From: Fibrobacter sp. UWB2 | GTDB lineage: Bacteria > Fibrobacterota > Fibrobacteria > Fibrobacterales > Fibrobacteraceae | Direction: 5' to 3' | Length of the DNA stretch: 64,000 nt | NCBI RefSeq assembly: GCF_002210425.1 | Contig: NZ_MWQK01000001.1 | Location: 62,001-126,000 of the forward strand | In this document: in pieces, positions 17,103 to 26,282 of the stretch | Numbering within the stretch: position 1 is the stretch's first letter | Layout: each line of letters starts with the position of its first letter | Position numbers and translations under genes: made by a program | Notes under the pieces: model-generated | Database searches by the model: none | Told to the model about the DNA's origin: nothing | What the model saw: only the letters and a program-made list of their open reading frames with translations

Positions 17103-18658
17103 TGGTTATGATAAGGTTTTTATTTGCGATTTGCTTGATTCTCTTTTCGTACGGATTTTCTTACGACGATGTCATTGTTGATGCCGGATCTGTGGCGAAA
17201 AAGCTGGAAACCGCACCTGTAGCATACTATGGATCGCTGGTCAGTGATAATGGATTTAATCAAGATCAATTAATCAAAATAAATTTTGAAAAAGATTATC
17301 CGCAAGTCCATAAATCTTTTGTGGAATGGTCGGAACTAAAGACTGCCCGTATAAAGCGCGATTTAGCAGAAGCTCCTGAAATTGTCCGCAAGACTTTTAA
17401 TCTACTCTTGAAAAAAGAGTTTACTGGATTTTATATTATCCATAAAATCGTTCGTGTCGATAAAGTTTATAACAAGACTTCGAAGACTTGGGAAAATCCA
17501 AAACCTGAGGATAAGAAAAAAGTCCTAACGCAGTTTGCGTATATTGGCCCGGATATTGTAAGGGATTCCTCTTCGTTTAAATTGATAGAACGAGTGTTGA
17601 CGATCCCTTATATGGGTTCTGAAGATGTTCCGTTGAAACGTGTGTTTTTCATAGACGGCGTCTCGGCTCCGGTTGCTTTTTTAGAGGATCGTTATCTTGA
17701 AAATGTACAGTTTTTCCCATATCGCTTGAATTACACTGTTGAACCGAACTACGCTATTGAAATCCGTGAACGTATGGAAAAACTCGTGAGTGATGGGGCG
17801 TATAAGGCGGCTACACTTTTGGCCGATTCGGCGGACTTGTCTCTACATTCAAAAGCTCTTTTGAAGTTCTTGAGTGAGGATTATGATTTTATTGCAAATG
17901 AAGATTCTCTATCGGATTATTGGGTGACTCAAAATAGCTACAATTACGAGGATGGTTTGGATCATCTTTTAAAATGGGTTGGAAAAAGAATTTATCGTGA
18001 AAAATTCAGATGCGAAGATTTGCCAAAGTTCCCTGACCGTGATAATGAATTACTTTGCGTCACTATCGAAAATATTGCTTTAGGGAAGTATCCTGGGGAA
18101 ACTATCAAAAGAATAAACGGGGTTGGAATTGCTTTAGGTGGAGATTTGGGTATTCCATTCTTGGTGGGCGATTTCCCCGATTATAAACCATTCCTTTATT
18201 TTGATGTTGGCTTTGGGGTGCGCATATATGATGTTGTCGTAGCCTTTGAATTTACTAGCCGTGCCATGGATGCAAAATGCGATTCCTGTGGTAATTTTGA
18301 CTATGGAATCCAATCAAGACTTGGCTATCGCTTATTTGAAACTAAGTATTTTGAAGGCGTTGCATTTGTAAATGTTGGTGGCGCATTTTATGTTGTTCCC
18401 GATAAAGAAGATGAAAAGCGAAAGAATAAGCAGGAAGGCTATTTCCGCTATGGGGCGGGCGCGTATGTAGATTTGCTGGTCCCGAGTTTTGTCGGAAAAC
18501 AAATGCCTGAGGGAGACCCGCTTGCGGGGCGTGTCGCATTCCGCTTGAAGGCGGGATTTCATAATATGAAAGCGTCGAAATATGGCCATGCTGATGGAAT
18601 TTCTCCCTATATTTCGCTTGGCTTATGGATTCGCGGAGATTTTGTGGGTAGTCGTTAG
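17102..18658 (+). CDS. Family B exported protein, copy 1
   Basis: This 518-residue protein has a signal peptide ending near GFS-YDD. An N-terminal region of about 200 residues starts VAKKLETAPVAYYGS and is shared only with the gene at 19902. A middle segment (RERMEKLVSDGAYKAATLLADSADLS, then EDYDFIANEDS) resembles the helical core of family A. The C-terminal beta-rich part contains a CDSCG motif and ends in Gly-rich strands. A and B therefore appear to share a core, B carrying an extra N-terminal domain. The function is unknown. It is one base into the upstream stop and 2 bp from the next gene. ATG 17108 is an alternative start. Confidence 0.72.
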   Translation: MVMIRFLFAICLILFSYGFSYDDVIVDAGSVAKKLETAPVAYYGSLVSDNGFNQDQLIKINFEKDYPQVHKSFVEWSELKTARIKRDLAEAPEIVRKTFNLLLKKEFTGFYIIHKIVRVDKVYNKTSKTWENPKPEDKKKVLTQFAYIGPDIVRDSSSFKLIERVLTIPYMGSEDVPLKRVFFIDGVSAPVAFLEDRYLENVQFFPYRLNYTVEPNYAIEIRERMEKLVSDGAYKAATLLADSADLSLHSKALLKFLSEDYDFIANEDSLSDYWVTQNSYNYEDGLDHLLKWVGKRIYREKFRCEDLPKFPDRDNELLCVTIENIALGKYPGETIKRINGVGIALGGDLGIPFLVGDFPDYKPFLYFDVGFGVRIYDVVVAFEFTSRAMDAKCDSCGNFDYGIQSRLGYRLFETKYFEGVAFVNVGGAFYVVPDKEDEKRKNKQEGYFRYGAGAYVDLLVPSFVGKQMPEGDPLAGRVAFRLKAGFHNMKASKYGHADGISPYISLGLWIRGDFVGSR

Positions 18659-18660
18659 GG

Positions 18661-19884
18661 ATGAATTCAAAATTTTATATAGTTTTGAGTTTGCTTTGTG
18701 TGTTGCTTATGCCGTTCGGTATTTATGCTGCCGCGAACTCAGAAAAAACGGTTTCGCTAGATTCGGTAATGAATTTATTTGTTCAGAATACGGATGAATC
18801 GACTATAGAACCTGATTCTGCAGTACTGGCCCAAAGAGCGCTTTACCTGAAATTTTTGAAAGAAAAGGCCGAAGCCGATTCGCTTCGAAGTGCGATGCAA
18901 GTTACATTAGCCGAGAAACGCTATGGAGATTTCAAGAAGATTGTTGATGAGGCGGAAACCTTCGAACGGGCTTGCCCTCCGCATCAGGTGATTTGGAATA
19001 GTGAAAAACTTTGGGTAAAGTATTTTGCCAATGATTTTGCATTTTTAAGTAATATCGATTCGGTGGATTCTTATAAGCACACCACTTCTCGATATGGCTT
19101 TTACGCTGATTTGTTTCGTTCTGAGATTGAATTAGGAATGTTTGATAAAAGCCTTGAAGAAATCGAAAATGAAAGCGACCGAACTTTTATACGTCTTTTG
19201 CTTTTGAAAATGATAGATCCCAAGAGTAATATTTCAGATTTGATTTTAAAGAATAAGTCGAAAATTACAAAAACAGATCAAATGCATTATCTTGTTGAAA
19301 ATTATTGGGATATGACTGCTCTTGATGAACGTAGCTATTTTGGCATTTTTCTAGGTGTTCCTTATTCGCTGTATTTGGGCAATATTTCAAAACACGTTAA
19401 GTCTAGCTTTGGAACCAAATACGGCTTGAATGGCTCTTTAGGCTTTGATTTTGTCTTTGATAACTTTTTACATGAATTGAGTATAGACTTTAATTATGGT
19501 GGATATAAGGATGTAGATTCTTTATACTTTTATGATTCGAATGTTGATTATAATTTGGGCTATACATTCTTGAACATGGAATACTTGCGCTTATATGGCT
19601 TTATATCGATTGGCGTGGGTATAAATCAGTTGTTTTGTGAAAACTATGAAGACGATGCGTGCCCAGATAAAAAAGTGAACCATTATTTTTCGTATGGCGC
19701 TGGTGGTATGGCTGATGTACTTTTCACAAAAAGACGTCAAATCCAGTTTGGAGTTCGCCTAAGGACTGGGATCAACAATGTTTGGGCTGATGACCTTTTG
19801 AATGCTTCTGGACACAGATTTTACGCTTCTGTTGAATTCCTTTTTCTTTATTATAAAGAAAAGAAACTGAAATTTGAATATTGA
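18661..19884 (+). CDS. Family A exported protein, copy 4
   Basis: This 407-residue protein has a signal peptide ending IYA-AAN. Like copy 3 it has the SLDSVMNLFV insert after the signal peptide, so 3 and 4 form a subgroup distinct from 1 and 2. Family marks are FAFLSNIDSVDS, ENESDRTF, YGFISIGVGIN and RLRTGINNVW...NASGHRFYASVEF. It follows family B copy 1 by 2 bp and precedes family B copy 2 by 17 bp, completing an A-B-A-B order. The sequence is AT-rich. The function is unknown. Confidence 0.75.
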   Translation: MNSKFYIVLSLLCVLLMPFGIYAAANSEKTVSLDSVMNLFVQNTDESTIEPDSAVLAQRALYLKFLKEKAEADSLRSAMQVTLAEKRYGDFKKIVDEAETFERACPPHQVIWNSEKLWVKYFANDFAFLSNIDSVDSYKHTTSRYGFYADLFRSEIELGMFDKSLEEIENESDRTFIRLLLLKMIDPKSNISDLILKNKSKITKTDQMHYLVENYWDMTALDERSYFGIFLGVPYSLYLGNISKHVKSSFGTKYGLNGSLGFDFVFDNFLHELSIDFNYGGYKDVDSLYFYDSNVDYNLGYTFLNMEYLRLYGFISIGVGINQLFCENYEDDACPDKKVNHYFSYGAGGMADVLFTKRRQIQFGVRLRTGINNVWADDLLNASGHRFYASVEFLFLYYKEKKLKFEY

Positions 19885-19901
19885 AATGGTGAAATATTTG
19901 T

Positions 19902-21452
19902 ATGACCATGAGAAAAATAATTGTCTTATTGTTGTTGCTTTTGCTCCATAGCTATGCTGAAGAATCGGTTGCTCAGAAACTAGAAAAGGCTCCGATTGCC
20001 TATTATGGCGCGAACCTTGAAAGTGTTCTTTATTCGATAGATGACAAGCAGAAACTTGAATTGAAGTTGGCAAAGAATTACCCTGAAGTTTACAAGACTT
20101 TTATCGGTTGGGCCGATTACAAGCAAAAATTGTTGAACGAACGTTTGGATCAAGCTCCCGAAAAATACCGCCACGTATTTGAGAAAAGAAATGCGGCGAT
20201 GGAACAACATGGATTTTTCCTAGTACATAATTTAGTTCTTGTTGAAAAAATCTATGACAAGAACTCGAAAACATGGATTTCTCCAAAACCTGAAGAGGCT
20301 AGAAAAAGCCTGTTTTATATGGCTTATGTCGGTGTAGATATTTCGAAGGATTCTACTTGGAAAATTTCTCAAAGATTGATAAGTCTTTTGCCAAACGATG
20401 ATAATCAAATTCTTGGTAACGTGGGTAAAAAAAGAATATTTTTCCTTGATGGATTTTCTCAGGAGTGCGATGATTTGACGGAATCGTCAACCTTGGAAAA
20501 CCTGCATTATCATCCGGTTCGTTTAAAGTACGATGTCCCTGAAAATCCGGCTGTGAAAATCCGAGAAAAGATGCAGACGCTTGTAGAACAAGGTGATTAT
20601 GAGTCTGCAGCTGTTTTGGCGGATTCGGCAGATTTGTCGCCTCGCTCCAAAATTATCATTAAAATTTTAAATCGTGATTATGAATTTGTTGAGAATAAAG
20701 ATTCGACAATGTACTATTTGGATAACTATAATGATTTTTATTATGTCGATAAACTAGATTCTGTCTTGGATAGGGCTGTTTTTAGCATGTATGAAAAAGA
20801 TCCGTATTGCGATATTGTAGAAAAAGTTGCTTTGTATAAAAAGCCTGTGCCGATTTATACTAAAGAGGATAATGCTAATCTAAATAGCTCTATTGATATT
20901 GGACGGCCAACTTTGAAGGGTGATTTCCCGAATTATGATCCATTGCTTTATGTAGGAATCAATTTAAATTTTTCTATGGAACCGTGGGTTTTCGGGATTG
21001 AATGGACTTTTCACGTCTTAGAGTCTCGATGCGATTCTTGTGGGAAACTTGATATTGGAATTCAGGGATTATTGGGTTTTTTGTGGTTGAAATCTAAATA
21101 TATAGAAGGTGTTGTCTTTGGTAATTTGGGCTCTGCTAGCTTTGTATATGGGGATGCTTATATCCGCTATGGGGTTGGAACCTATTTTGATTTACTTTTT
21201 CCAAGCTATATAGGGAAACCAGTTTCATCAACCAAAGAAAAAAAACGTTATGGTGTACGGTTGAAATTAGGTTTGCTTAATATGAATAATACGAAGCGAG
21301 GGCGTGCCCAGGGTATTTTGCCTTATGTTTCTCTTGGCTTTACTTGGCGTTGGGTTTGGGGAATGGAATCGACATTTGAACCATCTTATAGACCGAGAAA
21401 GTATAATTTGACTGATCGCTCAACGGAACTGGATTATGTCGATATTGACTGA
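19902..21452 (+). CDS. Family B exported protein, copy 2
   Basis: This 516-residue paralogue of the gene at 17102 aligns along its whole length: VAQKLEKAPIAYYGA, a NSKTWISPKPEE stretch matching TSKTWENPKPED, REKMQTLVEQGDYESAAVLADSADLS, RDYEFVENKDS and a CDSCG motif in the beta-rich C-terminal half. The signal peptide is poly-Leu, ending SYA-EES. A charged tail (STELDYVDID) extends beyond the paralogue. No ribosome site is visible. It is probably cotranscribed with the copies upstream and the small barrel gene 27 bp downstream. Confidence 0.72.
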   Translation: MTMRKIIVLLLLLLLHSYAEESVAQKLEKAPIAYYGANLESVLYSIDDKQKLELKLAKNYPEVYKTFIGWADYKQKLLNERLDQAPEKYRHVFEKRNAAMEQHGFFLVHNLVLVEKIYDKNSKTWISPKPEEARKSLFYMAYVGVDISKDSTWKISQRLISLLPNDDNQILGNVGKKRIFFLDGFSQECDDLTESSTLENLHYHPVRLKYDVPENPAVKIREKMQTLVEQGDYESAAVLADSADLSPRSKIIIKILNRDYEFVENKDSTMYYLDNYNDFYYVDKLDSVLDRAVFSMYEKDPYCDIVEKVALYKKPVPIYTKEDNANLNSSIDIGRPTLKGDFPNYDPLLYVGINLNFSMEPWVFGIEWTFHVLESRCDSCGKLDIGIQGLLGFLWLKSKYIEGVVFGNLGSASFVYGDAYIRYGVGTYFDLLFPSYIGKPVSSTKEKKRYGVRLKLGLLNMNNTKRGRAQGILPYVSLGFTWRWVWGMESTFEPSYRPRKYNLTDRSTELDYVDID

Positions 21453-21479
21453 ATGGTGAATTTTCTAAATTAGTGGAAT

Positions 21480-22097
21480 ATGAAGCGCCTCCTCGTTTTA
21501 TTGATGCTTGCATTGTCAGTGGCTGTTTCGGCAACTTGGGCCGGACCGCTTTCTGCTCCGTTTACGCACGACGGGCTGTTTGCAAATGCGTCAATGGGAA
21601 TGGGGTATGCGTCTTTTGAAAATGCCGATGGTGAGGAATCCTTGACGGCAAATGGTTTCGGTGCAAGGATTCATGGAAAACTTGGTTTTTATGTCGTGCA
21701 GGATTTGGCGTTGCATGCGAATTTGGGATACGTGATGTATTCTAATTTCCAAGAGGCGCGCTATGGACTTCCGACTTATATGGATCACGATTTTTACGTG
21801 CTGAGTTCCGTTTATTTAGGCGTTGGCGCAACGTATTATGTACCCGGGTGGAACAATGTGTTTATTAGCGGGGCATTGGGCTTGACGGGTTATAACCTGA
21901 ATTGCCATAAATATTCTGGGAATACGGGGCTCAGTGCGCTTAGCTTTGATATTGAAGTGGGCAAGGACTGGTGGGTTGGTGAACATACCGCTATTGGGGT
22001 GTCGCTGGCCTATAATTCGGGTGAATACTGGTCCGATGACGATGGCGTATTCCGCTCGTCTTCCGTGATGCTTTTGTTCTCGGTGACGCTCAATTAA
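21480..22097 (+). CDS. Small outer-membrane beta-barrel protein
   Basis: This 205-residue protein has a signal peptide ending TWA-GPL. About eight alternating amphipathic strands rich in Gly, Tyr and Val follow (for example NASMGMGYASF, IHGKLGFYVV, SSVYLGVGATYYV, TAIGVSLAYNSGEYW), and the last strand VMLLFSVTLN ends at the stop. This is the size and pattern of an eight-stranded OmpA-like or OmpW-like barrel without a periplasmic domain. It is the last gene of the A-B-A-B unit. It may be the outer-membrane partner of those proteins, which is inference from position. Confidence 0.78.
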   Translation: MKRLLVLLMLALSVAVSATWAGPLSAPFTHDGLFANASMGMGYASFENADGEESLTANGFGARIHGKLGFYVVQDLALHANLGYVMYSNFQEARYGLPTYMDHDFYVLSSVYLGVGATYYVPGWNNVFISGALGLTGYNLNCHKYSGNTGLSALSFDIEVGKDWWVGEHTAIGVSLAYNSGEYWSDDDGVFRSSSVMLLFSVTLN

Positions 22098-22102
22098 AAA
22101 AT

Positions 22103-22120
22103 GCCGGCTTTACAGCCGGC
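22103..22120 (+). terminator. Hairpin after the island operon
   Basis: A 7-bp stem GCCGGCT/AGCCGGC with loop TTAC lies just after the stop codon. The following GCGTAATTTAAA is only moderately U-rich. It may be assisted by the adjacent repeat hairpin. Confidence 0.55.
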
Positions 22121-22133
22121 GCGTAATTTAAAT

Positions 22134-22163
22134 GGAGATTCCCGCTCGGAGGCGGGAATGACA
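22134..22163 (+). repeat. Dispersed 30-nt hairpin element, copy 1
   Basis: The element has the form GGAGATTCCCGC-TCGGAG-GCGGGAATGACA: an 8-bp perfect stem (ATTCCCGC/GCGGGAAT), GGAG before it and TGACA after it. Related copies are at 38106, 39881 and 49314 on plus, with reverse-oriented relatives at 24971 and 38038. Confidence 0.85.
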
Positions 22164-22187
22164 TCATTCCTAATTCCGAATTAGTCC

Positions 22188-24404
22188 TTATCTCTCGAGC
22201 TTGAAGTAGACTGCTGCAAGAGGCGGAAGCTTGATGTTCAAGCTCCACTGGCGATTCTGCCACGGAATGTCTTGCGTCCAGACTTCACCGAGATTGCCGA
22301 CGTTAGAGCCTCCGAACATGGCTGCATCGGTGTTGAAAATTTCTTTCCAAGCACCGCGAGCAGGTGCGCCCAAACGGTAATCGTTACGGACAACTGGCGT
22401 GAAGTTGAATACGCAGAGAATCATGTTGCCGTGGTCATCTTTACGGACGAAGCTTACGATGGAATTGTCGGCATCGTCGCACCAAATCCATTCAAAGCCG
22501 GTGTAGTAATGGTCGATTTCCCACAACGGAGCATTTTCCTTGTAGATGTGGTTCAAGACCTTCATCATTTCGAGGAGCTTGCCGTGGCTATCCCAGCTGA
22601 CCAAGTGCCAGTCAAGCGAACGCTTTTCGTTCCATTCGCGGAACTGACCGAATTCGTTGCCCATGAAGTTGAGCTTCTTGCCCGGGTGTGCGTACTGGAA
22701 TGCGTAGGTGAGGCGGAGGTTTGCAAACTTCTGCCAGTTGTCGCCAGGCATCTTGCCGAGCATGGAACCCTTGCCGTGCACCACTTCGTCATGGCTGAAA
22801 ACTTGTATGAAGTTTTCAGAATAAGCGTAGACCATGCTGAATGTAAGCTGGTTGTGGTGGTACTTGCGGTGGATTGGTTCGTGCTGGATGTAGGAGAGGA
22901 AGTCGTTCATCCAACCCATGTTCCACTTGTAGTGGAAGCCGAGACCGCCCTGCTCTGGCGGGCGAGTGATGCTCGGGAAGCTTGTCGATTCCTCGGCGAT
23001 GAGGATGGCATGCGGGGTCAAGCGACCCATGATGCTGTTCAAGTGCTTCAGGAATTCGAGCGTGTCGTAGTTGATGTTGCCGCCGTCCTTGTTCGGTACC
23101 CATTCGCCCGGGCCCTTACCGTAGTCGAGGTAAAGCATGGATGCAACAGCGTCGACGCGGAGACCGTCGCAGTGGAATTCCTTGAGCCAGTACATCGCGT
23201 TTGCGATGAGGAAGTTCTTGACTTCGTTACGGCCGAGGTTAAAGATGTATGTGCCCCAGTGCGGGTGTTCGCCCTGACGCGGGTCGGCGTGCTCGTAGCA
23301 GGCGGTGCCGTCGAAACGTCCGAGAGCGTGAGCATCCTTCGGGAAGTGGGCCGGAACCCAGTCCAAAATCACGCCAATTTCGTTCTGGTGGCAAAGGTCC
23401 ACAAAGTGGCGGAACTGGTCCGGCGTACCGTAGCGGCTCGTGGGGGAGTAGTAACCGGTAACCTGGTAGCCCCAGGATTCGTCGAGCGGGTGTTCGGCGA
23501 GCGGCAAGAATTCCACGTGCGTGTATCCCATTTCCTTGAGGTACGGGATGAGGCGTTCGGAGAGTTCATCCCAGTTGAGGAAACGGTCCGGATTAGCCGG
23601 GTCGCGACGCCAGGAACCGGCGTGGACTTCGTAAATGTTCATCGGAGCGCCAAAGACCTTTGTGGCCCAGTGCGTCTTCATGTAAAGATCATCGCCCCAT
23701 TCGTAACCGTCGAGGTGTGTTGTGATGGAGGCTGTTGCCGGGCGGACTTCGGCGAGCTTTGCAAGCGGGTCCACCTTCACATGGAGGTTCCCGTCGGCGC
23801 CGTGAATTTCAAAACGGTAGAGTTCGTTTTCACCAAGATTCGGAATGAAGATTTCCCAAATGCCCGAGGCACCGAGCATGCGCATCTGGTGACGGCGGCC
23901 GTCCCAGCTGTTGAAGTTGCCGACCACAGAAACGGCACGAGCGTTCGGAGCCCAAACGGCAAAGTGTACGCCCTTGAATCCCTGGTGCTCGATGAGGTTA
24001 GCGCCGAGCTTGCGGTAAAGTTCGTAGTGCGTGCCTGTTGCAATCAGGTGGCGGTCAAAGTCGCTGAGGACCGGCAAGAATGCATACGGATCGACGAGAG
24101 TGTATTCGATGCCGTCGCCCTGCTTGATGATGAGCTTGTAAAAGAACGGCTTGTATTCCAAGTCGAGGATTGCTTCGAAAAATCCAGTGTCGCCAAGCTT
24201 CACAAAATCAAATTCTTCAGTGCCGTCGCACGATTCACCGCGGATAAAGCTAGCCTGCGGCTGGTAGGTGCGGATGACGGTCTTGATCCCTCGATCGGTT
24301 TCGAGCGGGTGGATACCTAAAATTGAAAACGGGTCTTTAGTCTTGAAGTCCCAAATTGCCTGCATGTTTTCTGCGGTCAGGCTCGTGAAATCGTTCCATT
24401 CCAT
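22188..24404 (-). CDS. glgB: 1,4-alpha-glucan branching enzyme GlgB
   Basis: GlgB introduces alpha-1,6 branches during glycogen synthesis, consistent with the glycogen stores of Fibrobacter. The 738-residue protein has two N-terminal beta-sandwich regions (CBM48 type, to about residue 230) and a GH13 barrel. The catalytic Asp is in DGLRVDAVASMLY, Glu in AEESTSFP and the transition-state Asp in FSHDEVVHGKGSM. A C-terminal all-beta domain follows. Length is normal for the long GlgB class. The reading frame can begin at GTG 24416, but Met at 24404 (MEWNDFTS) is preferred. It stands alone, between the hairpin repeat and a divergent thioesterase gene. Confidence 0.96.
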   Translation of the reverse strand: MEWNDFTSLTAENMQAIWDFKTKDPFSILGIHPLETDRGIKTVIRTYQPQASFIRGESCDGTEEFDFVKLGDTGFFEAILDLEYKPFFYKLIIKQGDGIEYTLVDPYAFLPVLSDFDRHLIATGTHYELYRKLGANLIEHQGFKGVHFAVWAPNARAVSVVGNFNSWDGRRHQMRMLGASGIWEIFIPNLGENELYRFEIHGADGNLHVKVDPLAKLAEVRPATASITTHLDGYEWGDDLYMKTHWATKVFGAPMNIYEVHAGSWRRDPANPDRFLNWDELSERLIPYLKEMGYTHVEFLPLAEHPLDESWGYQVTGYYSPTSRYGTPDQFRHFVDLCHQNEIGVILDWVPAHFPKDAHALGRFDGTACYEHADPRQGEHPHWGTYIFNLGRNEVKNFLIANAMYWLKEFHCDGLRVDAVASMLYLDYGKGPGEWVPNKDGGNINYDTLEFLKHLNSIMGRLTPHAILIAEESTSFPSITRPPEQGGLGFHYKWNMGWMNDFLSYIQHEPIHRKYHHNQLTFSMVYAYSENFIQVFSHDEVVHGKGSMLGKMPGDNWQKFANLRLTYAFQYAHPGKKLNFMGNEFGQFREWNEKRSLDWHLVSWDSHGKLLEMMKVLNHIYKENAPLWEIDHYYTGFEWIWCDDADNSIVSFVRKDDHGNMILCVFNFTPVVRNDYRLGAPARGAWKEIFNTDAAMFGGSNVGNLGEVWTQDIPWQNRQWSLNIKLPPLAAVYFKLER

Positions 24405-24530
24405 AGATTTTCTCACTTAATGTTTTAACGCAAAGAAAAATAACATAAAATGGGAATGTTATGCGAATAATTGCAATAAAAACCGTAATATTTGGATTAT
24501 TATTACATTTGTATCGAATGGAGGCTTACA

Positions 24531-24962
24531 ATGGCTGTAGTGATGGAAGAAAATGCAAATCCGATGAAGTTTGAAAAGCTTTTTAAGGTGACGCCCGAGA
24601 TGATTGATGAAAACAAGCACATGAACAACGTTTGGGCGGTGCAGTGGGTCCAGGATATTTCGATTGCTCATTCGGATTCCGTTGGAGCAACGGATGTGAT
24701 GTACCAGTTCGGTTGCGGTTGGATGATTCATACGCAGTTTGTGGAATACAAGAATCAGGCGTTCTTGGGCGATGAAATCCGTGGTACGACTTGGGTCGCT
24801 GGCTACAGCAAGGTCGCGAGCGTACGCAAGTGCCGCTTTGAACGCGTTTCCGATGGCAAGGTCGTGTTTGAATCCGAAACGCAGTGGGTTCTCATGGATA
24901 TGAAAAAGGGAAGGCCGTTTGCCATCCCTCAAGAAATCAAAGACCGCTTTCAAGTGAAGTAA
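24531..24962 (+). CDS. Hotdog-fold acyl-CoA thioesterase (4HBT family)
   Basis: This 143-residue protein has the 4-hydroxybenzoyl-CoA thioesterase fold pattern MIDENKHMNNVWAVQWVQD, where the conserved Asp-x-Asn-x-His-(M)-Asn-N region surrounds the active site. A central helix and the strands FVEYKNQAFLGDEI and VVFESETQWVLMDM follow. It probably hydrolyses an acyl-CoA or acyl-ACP in the cytoplasm; the chain length cannot be predicted. The start at 24531 is set by a strong GGAGG six bases upstream. The open frame extends 39 bp earlier without support. Confidence 0.85.
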   Translation: MAVVMEENANPMKFEKLFKVTPEMIDENKHMNNVWAVQWVQDISIAHSDSVGATDVMYQFGCGWMIHTQFVEYKNQAFLGDEIRGTTWVAGYSKVASVRKCRFERVSDGKVVFESETQWVLMDMKKGRPFAIPQEIKDRFQVK

Positions 24963-24970
24963 GGTTGAAT

Positions 24971-25050
24971 GTCATGCCCGACTTGATCTCTTTGACTACT
25001 TGCAGCTTGCTGCTTAGTAGTCATGATCCGCGAATGGGGAGGGCATCTCC
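24971..25050 (-). repeat. Reverse-oriented hairpin element, expanded, with inner hairpin
   Basis: On the plus strand it begins GTCATGCCC and ends GGGCATCTCC, the reverse-complement ends of the dispersed element, but the interior is lengthened. An inner hairpin (24994-25022, GACTAC...GTAGTC with GCAGC/GCTGC) sits between the convergent genes and may act as a bidirectional terminator. Confidence 0.6.
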
Positions 25051-25051
25051 T

Positions 25052-26272
25052 TTATAACTTCGTCCCTTTCACAATGCGATAGAGCGTTTCGAGCTCTTTC
25101 GCATTTAATATTTTCGGCACGGGGTAAAGCGGGTTTGCTTCCTTGCTTGCCGACTTCGCGAGTCTTGGAATGTCCTCTGTTTGGATAAATTCTAAGTGCT
25201 CCTGAATGTCCATCGAACGGTTCAGCTCGCGAATTTGCATAATGAAGACTTTGGATGCTTCATGGTTGTCGAGCTCTGCCGGGACGGCTCCAATGGCTTT
25301 TGCAAAGAATCCGAGGCGCGTTTCGCAAGTTTCACCGTAGAACTCTAGAACGTGGGGGAGAATTACAGAGTTTGCAAGCCCGTGAGGTGTGTGGTACATA
25401 CCGCCAAGGCTATGTGCAATGGCGTGAACGTAGCCGACGTAAGCGCGAGTGAATGCGTACCCAGCGAGGTATGCCGCTTTCTGCAGGTTTTCACGAGCCT
25501 TGATGTTGTGACCGTCGCGATAGGCGTTCTGGATATTTTCGAGAATCAGGCGGCCAGCCAAGATGGCTGCTTCGGCACTTCCGTCGAAATTGCTGTTGCC
25601 AATGTAGGCTTCAATGGCGTGCGTGAGCGCATCCATGCCGGTGGTGGCTGTAAGATTTGGGGGTAAACCAAGCGTGATATTGGCATCGAGAATCGCAAGA
25701 CGCGGAATCAAGACGAAATCGTTAATCGGGTACTTCTCATGTGTCTGCGGATTAGAAATCACGGCGGCCACAGTCGCTTCGCTCCCTGTCCCCGCCGTTG
25801 TCGGGATGGCTACGAGATACGGGATCTTGCGAAGAACGCGTAGCGTCCCTCGCATAAACGAAATCGGTGTCCAACGTCTAACAATGCGGATGCCCACGCC
25901 CTTTGCGCAGTCAATGGCAGAACCGCCACCAAATGCGACGAGCCCTTTGCATTTGTTCTTGCGATAAATGCGTGCTGCATCGTTGATATTGTCGATGGTC
26001 GGGTTGGGGATGGTCTTGTCATAAATGGCGTACTTGATTCCCGCTTCTTCCAAGTATTTCTTGATGTTTTGGAAGTGCTCGCTCTTGGCCAAGAACTCAT
26101 CGGTAACGAGCAAAACGTTTTCGATGTCGTTTGCCTTGAGGTGCTTGGGAAGTTCGCTTAAAGTCCCTGCTCCGTGAATAAGTTGCGGCTCGCGCCATGG
26201 CATAAAGTGTACGCCAACAAAGAACGCTTTTTGGAATGCTCGGCAGGCGAATCTGTAAAGGAAAGATGCCAT
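25052..26272 (-). CDS. Iron-containing (group III) alcohol dehydrogenase
   Basis: This 406-residue enzyme has a NAD(P)-binding region with GGGSAIDCAKG. The metal ligands of the iron-dependent alcohol dehydrogenase family are Asp in LAILDANIT, His in GMDALTHAIEAY, His in VHAIAHSLGG and His in YHTPHGLANS. It interconverts an aldehyde and an alcohol in the cytosol. A GGAGG ribosome site lies 8 nt before the ATG and only 10 bp separate it from the aldehyde dehydrogenase gene upstream, so the two act on a common aldehyde intermediate. The N-terminal extension with aromatic and basic residues (MASFLYRFACRAFQ) could be membrane-associating. Substrate is unknown; a fatty or short-chain aldehyde is plausible. 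Confidence 0.92.
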   Translation of the reverse strand: MASFLYRFACRAFQKAFFVGVHFMPWREPQLIHGAGTLSELPKHLKANDIENVLLVTDEFLAKSEHFQNIKKYLEEAGIKYAIYDKTIPNPTIDNINDAARIYRKNKCKGLVAFGGGSAIDCAKGVGIRIVRRWTPISFMRGTLRVLRKIPYLVAIPTTAGTGSEATVAAVISNPQTHEKYPINDFVLIPRLAILDANITLGLPPNLTATTGMDALTHAIEAYIGNSNFDGSAEAAILAGRLILENIQNAYRDGHNIKARENLQKAAYLAGYAFTRAYVGYVHAIAHSLGGMYHTPHGLANSVILPHVLEFYGETCETRLGFFAKAIGAVPAELDNHEASKVFIMQIRELNRSMDIQEHLEFIQTEDIPRLAKSASKEANPLYPVPKILNAKELETLYRIVKGTKL

Positions 26273-26282
26273 AAGTGACCTC

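Noticed and set aside
22272-24320. Long antisense frame opposite glgB
   Set aside because: Mirror effect of biased codons in glgB; the minus strand carries all conserved GH13 motifs.
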